From contig JALHJL010000086.1 in assembly GCA_022839625.1 (NCBI GenBank), positions 1-10,398 of the forward strand: a stretch of DNA of 10,398 nt, given 5' to 3'. Position numbers and translations under genes: made by a program. Of the stretch, positions 1 to 6,573 are shown piece by piece. Below the pieces are notes generated by a model, which searched no databases, was not told the DNA's origin, and was given only the letters and a program-made list of their open reading frames with translations. The first letter of the stretch is position 1, and each line of letters opens with the position of its first letter. The stretch comes from Phycisphaerales bacterium (GTDB lineage: Bacteria > Planctomycetota > Phycisphaerae > UBA1845 > Fen-1342).

Positions 1-459
1 GACCCCGGCCGGAAGTTCGCCGTCGGCGACAAGGTCATCCAGACCGTCAACAACTACACCCTCGGCGTCATGAACGGCACGCAGGGCCGCGTGCTGGCGT
101 ACGAGCCGGGCGCCGAGGGCGGCTACTGGATCACGTTCGACGGCGTCGGCGAGCGGCGCATTCACGGGGAGGACGTGCACCGCGTGCAGCTCGCGTACGC
201 CCTGACGGCGCACAAGGCGCAGGGCAGCGAGTTTCCCTGCGCGGTCGTGCTGTGTCACCGTTCGCACTTCTTCGCCGACCGCAACTGGCTATACACCGCG
301 GTGACGCGGGCGGCGCGCTACTGCGTGCTGCTGGGCGATCGCTGGGGGCTGCGCAACGCAGCGCGGAAGAACCACGTCATCAGCCGCCGGACCTTCCTGG
401 ATCGTTGGGCCCGAGCAGAGGTGAGCGCGATCACTGCGGAGGTGGCCTGTGCCGGATGA
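1..459 (+). CDS. RecD-like SF1 helicase, C-terminal fragment
   Basis: This is the last 152 codons of an ATP-dependent DNA helicase of superfamily 1B; the start lies before the window. The frame is open from base 1. The first residues (GDKVIQTVNNY, then GVMNGTQGRV) match the small beta-barrel insertion seen in RecD2/TraA-type helicases. Next come helicase motif V (ALTAHKAQGSEFP) and motif VI (LYTAVTRAA), both hallmarks of the UvrD_C_2 domain. The Walker A and B motifs must lie upstream, so ATPase competence cannot be judged here. The gene ends in TGA and overlaps the next gene by 11 bases, so the two are probably co-transcribed and translationally coupled. The context with a primase-polymerase suggests element replication rather than host RecBCD repair. 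The family call is firm; the exact subfamily is not. Confidence 0.88.
   Translation, partial: DPGRKFAVGDKVIQTVNNYTLGVMNGTQGRVLAYEPGAEGGYWITFDGVGERRIHGEDVHRVQLAYALTAHKAQGSEFPCAVVLCHRSHFFADRNWLYTAVTRAARYCVLLGDRWGLRNAARKNHVISRRTFLDRWARAEVSAITAEVACAG
438..443 (+). promoter_or_regulatory. Shine-Dalgarno GGAGGT deciding the GTG start at 449
   Basis: GGAGGT lies five bases before GTG 449, inside the 3' end of the helicase gene. It supports the non-ATG start and the 11-base overlap of the two genes. Confidence 0.75.
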
Positions 460-2773
460 TCCGCGCACGTTCGACGCGCAGCGGCTAGTGGCAGCTGTGC
501 CGGCCTGCCTGCGGCAACGCGCGCAGTGGGTCGCATGGACGTATGTACTCCGCGACGGGCAGAAGACGAAATGCCCGGTGAGTTCGACCCGCGGCGGGAA
601 GGCGTCATCGATCAACCCGGCAACCTGGGGCACGTTTGAGCAAGCGCTGGCGGCCTGCCAGAACTGCACGGACCTGGTCGGCGTAGGCTTCGTGTTCACG
701 CCCGATGATCCATACGCTGGCATCGATCTGGACGACTGCATCGACAGCGGCGGGCAGATCAAGCCGTGGGCGCTGGCGTTCCTGACGCAACTCGACAGCT
801 ACAGCGAGCTCAGCCCTTCCGGCACGGGCGTAAAGGTCTTCGTACAGGCGCGGAAGGCCGGTTCTCGGGCCCGCCGACCCTACGCCGACGGCCAGGTCGA
901 GATGTATGACCGCGGGCGGTTCTTCACCGTCACTGGCGCGCGTCTGCCCGAGTACGCGGCGGACGCGATGCCGCGGCAGGCGGCGTTCGACGCGGTGTAC
1001 GCCGCCGTGATCGGCGCCGAGCCGCAGTCAACGCCCGCGCCCGCCCCTGCACCGCAAGCGCCGGCTGCGGGTGGACCTGTGGCCGCGCCGTCCCCACCCC
1101 CGAGCACGCCCACCGTAATCAATGACGACGAGATCCTGCGCCTGGCTGGCAAGAGCCGCAAATCCGGCGCGAAATTCCAGGCGCTGTGGGCGGGCCGCTG
1201 GAACGACCACTTCAACTCGCGCAGCGAGGCGGATTCGTCCGTCGCGTTCACGCTCGCGTTCTACACGAAAGACCCCACGCAGATCGATCGCCTGTTCCGC
1301 CGCTCGGGCCTGATGCGCGACAAGTGGGACGAGCAGCACGGTGAGCAGACCTACGGCCAGATGACCATCGCCAAGGCGCTGGCGACGGTCACGGGGCAGT
1401 ACCAGCCGCGGAAATCGAAGAACGGCGCCGCACCGGCATCGCGGTCACCGCCTACTCCGCCGGCCTCGTCAGGTCGGCCGCAGATCCAGGGCAACGAGCG
1501 CCAGCTACGTGACATCCGCAGCGACGCGCTGGCCGCGCTGTACGCCGCCAATCAACCGCCGCGGCTGTTTCAGCGCGCGGGCGGGATCGCACGCATTGCC
1601 TTCGTGCAGCAGGAGCAGGCCACGATCCTGCCGCGCGTCCAGCAGTTCGACCCCGACGCCCTACGCGGCGAGCTGACGAATGTGGCCGACTGGTTCACGC
1701 TGAAGCACGGCAAGCAGGGTGATTACGTCACCTCCGACCTGCCGCCACTGTCGATCGCGCGCGACATCCTGTCCCAACCCAGCCTCGACCTGCCGCCGCT
1801 CTACGGCGTAGTGACCTGCCCGACTTTTGCGGCCGACGGCAGCCTGGTGGTCGCGGACGGCTACCACGCGACGAATGGCCTGTGGCACCACCGTACGCTG
1901 ACGGACCTGTCGCCAGTGCCTGAAGCGCCGGACGCGGCCGCCATTGCGGCGGCGCGCAACACGTTGCTCGACATCCTGGCCGACTTCCCCTTCATCGACG
2001 ATGCCAGTCGCGCGAATGCTGTCGCCCTGATACTGCTACCCTTCGTGCGGCCCCTGATTGCTGGGCCGACACCCCTGCACGCGGTCGATGCGCCTTCACC
2101 GGCCACGGGCAAGGACCTGCTCGTGAAGTCGGCGCTGCTGCCCGCCCTCGGCCAGGAAGTCGGCGCGACCACCGCGGCGAAGGACCCGGACGAGTGGCGC
2201 AAGAAGATCACGTCCGCGCTGCTGGCCGACAGCCCCGCGATCCTGTGGGGCAACGTCGTCCAGCGTCTGGATAGCGAGCATTGGGCCGCGGTGCTGACCG
2301 ACACGATTTGGCGCGATCGCCAGCTCGGCCACACGCGGGAGCTGTTGCTGCCCAACCGGGCCGTGTGGACGACCACGGGCAACAACCTGGCGTTCAGCCG
2401 CGAACTGGCCCGGCGCGTGGTGTGGATTCGGCTCGACGCCCGCATGGAGACACCGGAGTCCCGCAGTGGGTTCCGGCATCCCAATCTGGTCGCATACGTG
2501 CGCGGGCAGCGCACGGAGCTTGTGCATGCAGCGCTGACACTCGTCCGCGCGTGGCTGGCCGCTGGGCAACCAGCCGGCACGCAGGTGATGGGCAGCTTCG
2601 AGCAGTGCGTCGCGGTGAGCCGCCCGACGAAGCAATCACGCAGCCCGGCGACCTGTGGATGCTCGGCGATCACCGGCTGCTCTGCGGTGACAGCGGCGCG
2701 CCCGGGGATGTGGACCGGCTGCTCAACGCGCAGCCTGTCCATCTCGTCAACACCGATCCGCCGTACAACGTGA
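449..2773 (+). CDS. NrS-1-type primase-polymerase with helicase-like domain, aberrant C-terminus
   Basis: Predicted archaeo-eukaryotic primase (AEP) fused to a P4/DUF3987-like helicase half, which would prime and extend DNA for element replication. The start is GTG with a good Shine-Dalgarno. Residues about 20-160 form the AEP domain: GIDLDDC (91-97) carries the metal-binding aspartates, SPSGTGVK (122-129) is the second core motif, and a VEMYDRGRFFTVTG segment follows. A Pro/Ala-rich linker spans about 190-222. Residues 226-310 match the helix-bundle domain of NrS-1 polymerase (SEAD, DRLFRRSGL, TYGQMTI). The ATPase-like half has ATGKD (552-556) in the Walker A position, ILWGN (598-602) where I expect an acidic Walker B residue, and TTGNN with RR 655-656. 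Recognisable sequence stops at GSFEQ (715-719); the last 55 residues read the methyltransferase region in the wrong frame. The call is strong for the polymerase part; helicase activity is doubtful. Confidence 0.85.
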   Translation: MPDDPRTFDAQRLVAAVPACLRQRAQWVAWTYVLRDGQKTKCPVSSTRGGKASSINPATWGTFEQALAACQNCTDLVGVGFVFTPDDPYAGIDLDDCIDSGGQIKPWALAFLTQLDSYSELSPSGTGVKVFVQARKAGSRARRPYADGQVEMYDRGRFFTVTGARLPEYAADAMPRQAAFDAVYAAVIGAEPQSTPAPAPAPQAPAAGGPVAAPSPPPSTPTVINDDEILRLAGKSRKSGAKFQALWAGRWNDHFNSRSEADSSVAFTLAFYTKDPTQIDRLFRRSGLMRDKWDEQHGEQTYGQMTIAKALATVTGQYQPRKSKNGAAPASRSPPTPPASSGRPQIQGNERQLRDIRSDALAALYAANQPPRLFQRAGGIARIAFVQQEQATILPRVQQFDPDALRGELTNVADWFTLKHGKQGDYVTSDLPPLSIARDILSQPSLDLPPLYGVVTCPTFAADGSLVVADGYHATNGLWHHRTLTDLSPVPEAPDAAAIAAARNTLLDILADFPFIDDASRANAVALILLPFVRPLIAGPTPLHAVDAPSPATGKDLLVKSALLPALGQEVGATTAAKDPDEWRKKITSALLADSPAILWGNVVQRLDSEHWAAVLTDTIWRDRQLGHTRELLLPNRAVWTTTGNNLAFSRELARRVVWIRLDARMETPESRSGFRHPNLVAYVRGQRTELVHAALTLVRAWLAAGQPAGTQVMGSFEQCVAVSRPTKQSRSPATCGCSAITGCSAVTAARPGMWTGCSTRSLSISSTPIRRTT

Positions 2774-3579
2774 AGGTCGAGCCGCGCAGCAACAACGCGA
2801 TCGCGGCCGGTCTGTCGTCATTCGCGGGCACCCAGAAGGGCGTGAAGGCGCTGGACGCGCAGGGCCTGCACCACAGCGGTTTCGACGTGGCCCGCGGCAA
2901 GACCGGCATCAAGCACCATCAGAAGCTCGACCTGGAGCGCCATCCGGAGAAGGCGAAAGCGACGCATCGCAAGCTGCGCGCCAAGGACCGCCCACTGGCG
3001 AACGACTTCGTCTCGGACGACGAGTTCGACCGGCTGCTGCATGCGTGGTTCGGCAACATCGCGCGCGTGCTGCTGCCTGGGCGGGCGCTGTACTGCTGGG
3101 GCGGCTATGCGAACTGCGCGAACTACCCACCGGTGCTGAAGGCCTGCGGCCTGTATTTCTCGCAGGCGATCATCTGGGTGAAGGAGCACCCGGTGCTCAC
3201 GCGCAAAGACTTCATGGGCAATCATGAATGGTGCTTTTACTGCTGGCGCGAGGGCGCAGCGCACGTCTATCTCGGGCCGAACAACGCGACTGATGTGTGG
3301 TCCGTCAAGAAGGTCAATCCGCAGAGCATGGTGCATTTGACGGAGAAGCCCGTCGAGCTCGCGGTGCGCGCCATGCAGTACTCGTCGCGCGCCGGCGAGA
3401 ACGTCCTCGATCTGTTCGGCGGCAGCGGCTCGACCTTGATCGCGGCCGAGCAGACGGGCCGACGAGCATTCCTGATGGAGCTCGACGCGCTGTATTGCGA
3501 CGTCATCGTGCAGCGCTGGGAGAAGTTCACCGGGCGGAAGGCGGAGCGGCAGACGCGCGCCGCGAGCGTGTCCGCGTGA
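2605..3579 (+). CDS. Beta-type DNA methyltransferase, N-terminally truncated
   Basis: S-adenosylmethionine-dependent DNA methyltransferase, probably N6-adenine or N4-cytosine. The start is not determined: GTG 2605 is the first plausible codon after the junction and ATG 2656 is an alternative, and neither has a Shine-Dalgarno. From GTG 2605 (324 residues) the catalytic DPPY (residues 51-54) precedes the SAM-binding FGGSGS (271-276), the beta-class order. TEKPV (246-250) also fits this family. Full-length relatives with the EPPDEAITQPGDLW linker carry an N-terminal ParB-like nuclease domain, which is absent here. The catalytic domain looks intact, with a basic, His/Lys-rich insert around residues 65-130. 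It ends TGA directly next to the fic stop codon on the other strand (TGATCA). The modification may protect the element or regulate it. Function is sure at family level; expression of the gene is uncertain. Confidence 0.75.
   Translation: MRRGEPPDEAITQPGDLWMLGDHRLLCGDSGAPGDVDRLLNAQPVHLVNTDPPYNVKVEPRSNNAIAAGLSSFAGTQKGVKALDAQGLHHSGFDVARGKTGIKHHQKLDLERHPEKAKATHRKLRAKDRPLANDFVSDDEFDRLLHAWFGNIARVLLPGRALYCWGGYANCANYPPVLKACGLYFSQAIIWVKEHPVLTRKDFMGNHEWCFYCWREGAAHVYLGPNNATDVWSVKKVNPQSMVHLTEKPVELAVRAMQYSSRAGENVLDLFGGSGSTLIAAEQTGRRAFLMELDALYCDVIVQRWEKFTGRKAERQTRAASVSA
2606..2617 (+). other. Probable deletion or rearrangement junction between two gene fragments
   Basis: Before this point, frame 2 encodes the helicase-like half of the primase-polymerase (ending GSFEQ). 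After it, frame 1 encodes EPPDEAITQPGDLW, the linker that in ParB-methyltransferase proteins joins the two domains. Neither the usual C-terminal tail of the first protein nor the ParB-like half of the second is present. The two frames differ, so this is not an in-frame fusion. I see no slippery heptamer that would support programmed frameshifting. A true deletion, a chimeric assembly and a lost base are all possible; a lost base alone would not explain the missing domains. Confidence 0.6.
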
Positions 3580-4737
3580 TCAGGTTTCGTCGCCGGTGAG
3601 GATGCGGAGGTACTCATGGTAGGCGTAGACGCGATCCCGCTGCTTGCCGGTCGTCTCGCGCAGCACTCCGAGGCTGGCGAGCACGTCGATCGCCTTGCGG
3701 GTCGGCGGCGCCGTCAAGCTCAGCACGTCGGCGGCGTGCGGCACGGTCACGACCGGATGCTTCGGCAGCTCGTCGAGCAACTGGATAGCGGCGACCGTCG
3801 CGCGCTTGTGGCCGACCAGCCGCGCGCGATCGCGGGCGAGCAGCGCGTGGAGCGCCTGCGCGACGTCGACGCCGTCGTCCGCAGCCTCTCGCACGCAGTC
3901 GAGGAAGAACGCCGTCCAGCCCTCCCAGTCGCCGTCGGCGCGGACGGCGGCCAGGCGCGCGTAGTACTCCTGCTGCTGGCGGCGCAGTGCGACGCTGAGG
4001 TACAGCAGCGGTTGCCCGAGCAAACCCCAATGCTCGACCAGCAGCGCGATCAGCAACCGGCCGATGCGGCCGTTGCCGTCGAGAAACGGGTGGATCGTCT
4101 CGAATTGCACGTGCGCCAGGCCGGCCTTGATCAACGGTGGCAGCGGATCGTCGCTGTGCAGCCAGCGCTCCAGCGCGGCCAGGGCCTCCGCGACTTCTTC
4201 CGGCGGCGGCGGGACAAAGCGCGCATTGCCCGGACGCGAGCCGCCGATCCAATTCTGCGAACGGCGAATCTCGCCGGGTTGCTGGTCGGCGCCGCGGCCG
4301 CCGCGCATCAGGAGGCGGTGCGCTTGGCACAGCAGGCGCGTGCTGAGCGGCAGGCCTTTCGGATTGGCGAGCTGCTTGCGGGCATACGTCAGCGCTTCGA
4401 CGTAATTGCAGACAGCTTCGACATCCTCGGGCCGATCCGTCTGTTGTGTGGCCTCGTATGTCAACACGTCGCGCAGCGTGGCCTGCGTGCCCTCGATCTG
4501 CGAGGTGAGCACGGCCTCCTTGCGGACGAAGCCGTACAGGAACCAATCGGTGCTGGGGACCAGGGCGGCGGCGACGCCGAGCCGGGCGAGCGCAGTCAGG
4601 GCGGCGCCGTGCGTTTCGGCGATCTCACCTGCGACGACCAGGGGTGGCTTGGCCGGCGGGAGCGGGTGCGGAATGAACGCGCGCACCTGCTCATCGTGAA
4701 CTTTGGTCACACGATAGCGTCCGGTCTCGCGCGACAT
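3580..4737 (-). CDS. Fic family protein with N-terminal inhibitory motif and C-terminal winged helix
   Basis: Predicted AMP-transferase (or related nucleotidyl/phosphate transferase) acting on a hydroxyl of an unknown cytoplasmic protein. With ATG 4737 it has 385 residues. HPFLDGNGRIGR (216-227) is a complete Fic motif with catalytic His216. TSQIEG (78-83) fits the (S/T)xxxE(G/N) inhibitory motif that obstructs ATP binding in class II Fic proteins, so it is self-inhibited and needs no separate antitoxin. The N-terminal Fic_N-like region covers about 30-95. The C-terminal ~75 residues, including VPHAADVLSLTAPPTRKAI, look like a winged helix-turn-helix. An in-frame TTG at 4770 would add 11 residues, but it lies within the dyad/promoter region, so I prefer the ATG. 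The gene is tail to tail with the methyltransferase. It could regulate its own promoter through the HTH. Confidence 0.92.
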   Translation of the reverse strand: MSRETGRYRVTKVHDEQVRAFIPHPLPPAKPPLVVAGEIAETHGAALTALARLGVAAALVPSTDWFLYGFVRKEAVLTSQIEGTQATLRDVLTYEATQQTDRPEDVEAVCNYVEALTYARKQLANPKGLPLSTRLLCQAHRLLMRGGRGADQQPGEIRRSQNWIGGSRPGNARFVPPPPEEVAEALAALERWLHSDDPLPPLIKAGLAHVQFETIHPFLDGNGRIGRLLIALLVEHWGLLGQPLLYLSVALRRQQQEYYARLAAVRADGDWEGWTAFFLDCVREAADDGVDVAQALHALLARDRARLVGHKRATVAAIQLLDELPKHPVVTVPHAADVLSLTAPPTRKAIDVLASLGVLRETTGKQRDRVYAYHEYLRILTGDET

Positions 4738-4744
4738 GGCTGTG

Positions 4745-4818
4745 AAACGGTCCTTTCCGTGGATCGCCAACTACGAAGCGATCGCTTTCCAGCGAGTCTG
4801 ACTAAGAAACGACCGTTT
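4745..4818 (-). promoter_or_regulatory. Symmetric dyad, candidate operator of fic
   Basis: Two 13-base arms in inverted orientation lie at 4745-4757 (AAACGGTCCTTTC) and 4806-4818 (reverse complement AAACGGTCGTTTC), with 12 of 13 positions matching. A perfect 12-base palindrome, AAGCGATCGCTT, lies at 4776-4787. The midpoint of the arms and the midpoint of the palindrome are the same (4781.5), so the whole 74-base block has a common dyad axis. It ends seven bases before the fic ATG and overlaps the likely ribosome binding region. This is the arrangement expected of a cooperative operator or looping site. Binding by the Fic winged helix or a HARE-operon protein is inference. Confidence 0.6.
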
Positions 4819-4823
4819 GTCAA
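4795..4823 (-). promoter_or_regulatory. Candidate sigma70-type promoter of fic
   Basis: On the minus strand a perfect TTGACA (4823-4818) is followed, after 17 bases, by CAGACT (4800-4795), which matches the -10 consensus at only three of six positions. Transcription would begin near 4788, at the edge of the central palindrome, and give a leader of about 50 bases before ATG 4737. The distal dyad arm shares its outermost base with TTGACA. A bound repressor would therefore occlude the promoter. Confidence 0.5.
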
Positions 4824-4826
4824 CTG

Positions 4827-4867
4827 CGGGGTGGGTGGCCGGGGCAGCCGGCCGAAGCAACACCCCG
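4827..4867 (-). terminator. Nested GC-rich hairpin, possible terminator of the three-gene operon
   Basis: The outer stem CGGGGTG (4827-4833) pairs with CACCCCG (4861-4867). The inner stem GGCCGG (4837-4842) pairs with CCGGCC (4848-4853) around a five-base loop. It lies about 45 bases after the stop of the small CxxC gene and just before the fic TTGACA box, where a terminator would separate the two units. No T-run follows on either strand, so a standard intrinsic terminator is not proven. Confidence 0.4.
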
Positions 4868-4911
4868 GCAGGAGCCGAGGCGTTGGGGGAAAGGTCACGT
4901 TGGGTGGTGGG

Positions 4912-5151
4912 CTACGGCTGTCGCACCGCGCCGGCGCAGGCAGGGCGCAGCGCTTCGGGGCCGTGCGGCTCGTGGCGCTCGACCATGTCCGCGTGCGGGG
5001 CGAATCCGCCGCACTCGTCGCAGCGGTCGAGGCGGTGTTTGAGCCACAGGCCGTCCGTCAGAATCAGCTCGACCTGGGCGGTCAGGAGCGTGTTGGGCAG
5101 GTCCCAGGCGGCCAGGACCTCGCTGTCGTCGTTGGTCAACGTCAGTCGCAT
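4912..5151 (-). CDS. Small CxxC protein, third gene of the HARE operon
   Basis: A 79-residue protein I do not recognise. The ATG at 5151 has GAGGAG nine bases upstream, and the gene begins three bases after the stop of the preceding one, so it is the promoter-distal member of a tight operon. The N-terminal half (about 1-38) reads as alternating beta-strand pattern with LTLTND and VELILTDGLW. CDEC at about 44-47 followed by GGF and downstream His residues (HADMVERHEPH) could bind a metal such as zinc, but only one CxxC pair is seen. The last ~15 residues are low in structure. There is no signal peptide or membrane segment. The operon position suggests a regulatory or DNA-associated accessory role; this is inference. 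Confidence 0.6.
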   Translation of the reverse strand: MRLTLTNDDSEVLAAWDLPNTLLTAQVELILTDGLWLKHRLDRCDECGGFAPHADMVERHEPHGPEALRPACAGAVRQP

Positions 5152-5154
5152 GGG

Positions 5155-5622
5155 TCACTTCTCCTCGTAGAGCGCGTGGTATTCGGTCATGGCATCCTCG
5201 AAGACCGTGCTCGATGCGGCGGCGTGCTTGCGGCCGTGGACCGGGACCACGCAGCCGCGCTCCTTCAGGAACGCCAGCACGACCGCCGCCTGCGTCCAGG
5301 TGACCTCCGCCGCCCGGCGGACGTCTTCCAGGACGAAGCCGCCGGCGAGTTCAACAATCGCGTGGGCGGCGGCCTCGAACGCGTCCTGCGGGCAGCGGTG
5401 CTCGTAGGGCTGACCCTTGCACGGCACGACGCGCCGGACGAGCGCGCCATCTTCGACGGCGAACGTCTCGTCGCGTTCATCCGGCGGCGGCTCCTGCATG
5501 GCGGCGACGAGATGCTGGAGCCCATCCCAATCCACGTTGGTGAGCATCTGATGCTCGTGGGCGGCAAGCAGCGCCTCGGTGGCGTTCAGCACCGCGCGGA
5601 GCCGTTCCAGTTCGCTGTCCAT
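5155..5622 (-). CDS. Hypothetical protein with predicted C-terminal winged-helix-like region
   Basis: A 155-residue soluble protein of unknown function. ATG 5622 is supported by AGGAGG eight bases upstream, and it lies 12 bases after the HARE-HTH gene. Residues 1-45 are helical and charged, with leucines spaced as in a short coiled coil or dimerisation segment. Residues 46-85 are acidic and include a Cys-containing stretch (VPCKGQPYEHRCPQ). From about residue 86 the sequence reads as helices and a wing: an AVEL-type helix, LEDVRRAAEVTWTQAAVVLAF as a possible helix-turn-helix, then a short strand GCVVPVHGR as the wing. The ending EEK is coupled to the next gene. DNA binding is plausible, and it would make a second possible regulator next to the HARE protein. 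The gene is very likely real because of its ribosome site and operon spacing. Confidence 0.65.
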   Translation of the reverse strand: MDSELERLRAVLNATEALLAAHEHQMLTNVDWDGLQHLVAAMQEPPPDERDETFAVEDGALVRRVVPCKGQPYEHRCPQDAFEAAAHAIVELAGGFVLEDVRRAAEVTWTQAAVVLAFLKERGCVVPVHGRKHAAASSTVFEDAMTEYHALYEEK

Positions 5623-5634
5623 GGGTCGGGCCTC

Positions 5635-6231
5635 CTACACCGCGACGCGGGTGAACTGCCCGCGCTCGACCTTGCGGAACCGCGCGGCGTCGCCCTTCGT
5701 GGCGATCTCGCGGATGATCGCGGCGTACAGCGTGGCCTCCGGCGTCTTGCCGCCCGGGCTCGACCACAGCCCGCGCTCCGCCATCGCGTCGATCATCTCC
5801 TTGACCCGCATCGGCTGGCCGGCGTCGGCCAGGACCTGGGCGGCGGCGTCCAGCGCGCTGACGCGCTTCGGCTTCGGTTCCGCGGCGGGCTTGCGCGTAC
5901 GCGTCTTCTTCGCGGTCACCGGCTGGCCCGTGACGACCTCGACGGTCGGATTGACCTCGGGCCCCGCGGCCTCCGCGCGAGCGGCCGCGATGCCTTCATC
6001 GGCGGGCGTAATCTCCGCGCCGGCCTTCTTCGATCGTCGGTTCGCCGGCGCCGCGTCGCCGACCGCCCGCCGCAGGTGCTGCGCGCTCTTGATGCGGATG
6101 CGCTTGCCCGTGGCGGTGTTGGTGGCATTCCAGCCGCCGTGGCTGTTGGTACTGTCGATCCGCACCGTCACGATGCGGTCGCTCACCTTCGCGGTGTACG
6201 CGTGCCCGATCTTGATCTCGTCCTTCTTCAT
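5635..6231 (-). CDS. HARE-HTH domain protein
   Basis: A 198-residue DNA-associated protein, first gene of the minus-strand operon. ATG 6231 has AAGGAG six bases upstream. Residues 1-57 form a small beta-rich domain (KIGHAYTAKVSDRIVTVRID, then GGWNATNTATGKRIRIKSA). Residues 58-124 are an Ala/Pro/Lys-rich linker with a basic stretch, KKTRTRKPAAEPKPKR, that could touch DNA. Residues 125-198 form a HARE-HTH winged helix, with SALDAAAQVL, KEMIDAMAERGLW, TPEATLYAAI, REI and a final strand GQFTRVAV. HARE-HTH domains occur in chromatin and restriction-modification proteins and have been proposed to sense DNA modification. A methyltransferase in the same window gives a possible partner; this is inference. 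The domain call is strong, the molecular role unknown. Confidence 0.85.
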   Translation of the reverse strand: MKKDEIKIGHAYTAKVSDRIVTVRIDSTNSHGGWNATNTATGKRIRIKSAQHLRRAVGDAAPANRRSKKAGAEITPADEGIAAARAEAAGPEVNPTVEVVTGQPVTAKKTRTRKPAAEPKPKRVSALDAAAQVLADAGQPMRVKEMIDAMAERGLWSSPGGKTPEATLYAAIIREIATKGDAARFRKVERGQFTRVAV

Positions 6232-6262
6232 GGCCGTCTCCTTCTGTGGTTGGCCTCGTCAG

Positions 6263-6304
6263 GCCCGGGTCTCCAGCGCCCGGGCGACCCGCTGCGGCGG
6301 GTTT
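6263..6304 (+). promoter_or_regulatory. Tandem hairpins in the divergent intergenic region
   Basis: Bases 6232-6357 separate the leftward HARE operon from the rightward HTH-RepA operon and hold no gene. Stem one pairs GCCCGGG (6263-6269) with CCCGGGC (6279-6285), and the second copy sits in a 10-base palindrome, CGCCCGGGCG (6277-6286). Stem two pairs ACCCGC (6287-6292) with GCGGGT (6297-6302) around TGCG and runs into TTT (6302-6304). On the plus strand this resembles a short intrinsic terminator or attenuator; the doubled CCCGGG could equally be an operator. I found no convincing -35/-10 pair in either direction. Confidence 0.4.
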
Positions 6305-6357
6305 CGGCGGCTTCAGGCGAGCAGGTCGTCGTACGCCTCGAGCTTGGTCAGCGCGGC

Positions 6358-6573
6358 ATGGACCGGCGATTCATCACGCTGAGCAGACTGGCCGCACGAT
6401 TGGGCTTGCCACGGCAATTCCTCCGTGAGCAGGCCCGGCGCGGCCTGATCCCTTATCTGCTGGTCGGCGGGCGGATGCGGTTCGAGGAATCGGCCGCTTG
6501 TGATGCGCTGCGCCGGCAGTCGCTCGGACGGCCTGACGCCGGTGCGGTCGCGGAGGCCGAACGTGCCCGGTGA
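6358..6573 (+). CDS. Small helix-turn-helix protein, excisionase-like
   Basis: A 71-residue DNA-binding protein. ITLSRLAARLGLPRQFLREQ (6-25) is a MerR/excisionase-type helix-turn-helix, followed by ARRGLIPYLLVGGRMRF (26-42), the wing and the typical strand that ends in an arginine-phenylalanine pair. The remaining tail is Ala/Arg-rich. Such proteins direct excision by serine or tyrosine recombinases or regulate the element. A serine recombinase lies 3.5 kb downstream, so a recombination directionality role is possible but not shown. ATG 6358 has no clear Shine-Dalgarno, so the start is less sure; the domain begins at residue 6, so the reading frame is secure. Its 3' end overlaps the next gene by 11 bases. 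An open frame on the opposite strand covers the same bases and is rejected. Confidence 0.75.
   Translation: MDRRFITLSRLAARLGLPRQFLREQARRGLIPYLLVGGRMRFEESAACDALRRQSLGRPDAGAVAEAERAR
6552..6556 (+). promoter_or_regulatory. Shine-Dalgarno GGAGG deciding the GTG start at 6563
   Basis: GGAGG lies six bases before GTG 6563 and is better placed than anything before ATG 6581. It puts the start of the next gene inside the end of the HTH gene. Confidence 0.6.

Noticed and set aside
2281..2604. Upstream extension of the methyltransferase frame over the helicase-like region
   Set aside because: The sequence is Arg/Ala/Gly-rich without domain similarity, while the other frame encodes a recognisable ATPase segment.
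1861..2742. 293-codon minus-strand frame opposite the primase-polymerase
   Set aside because: Shadow frame of a GC-rich gene, rich in Arg and Ser, with no recognisable motif.
3616..6573. A 985-codon open frame on the plus strand
   Set aside because: It is mostly the antisense shadow of the Fic gene and the three-gene operon. Only its last 71 codons, from ATG 6358, carry a recognisable domain.
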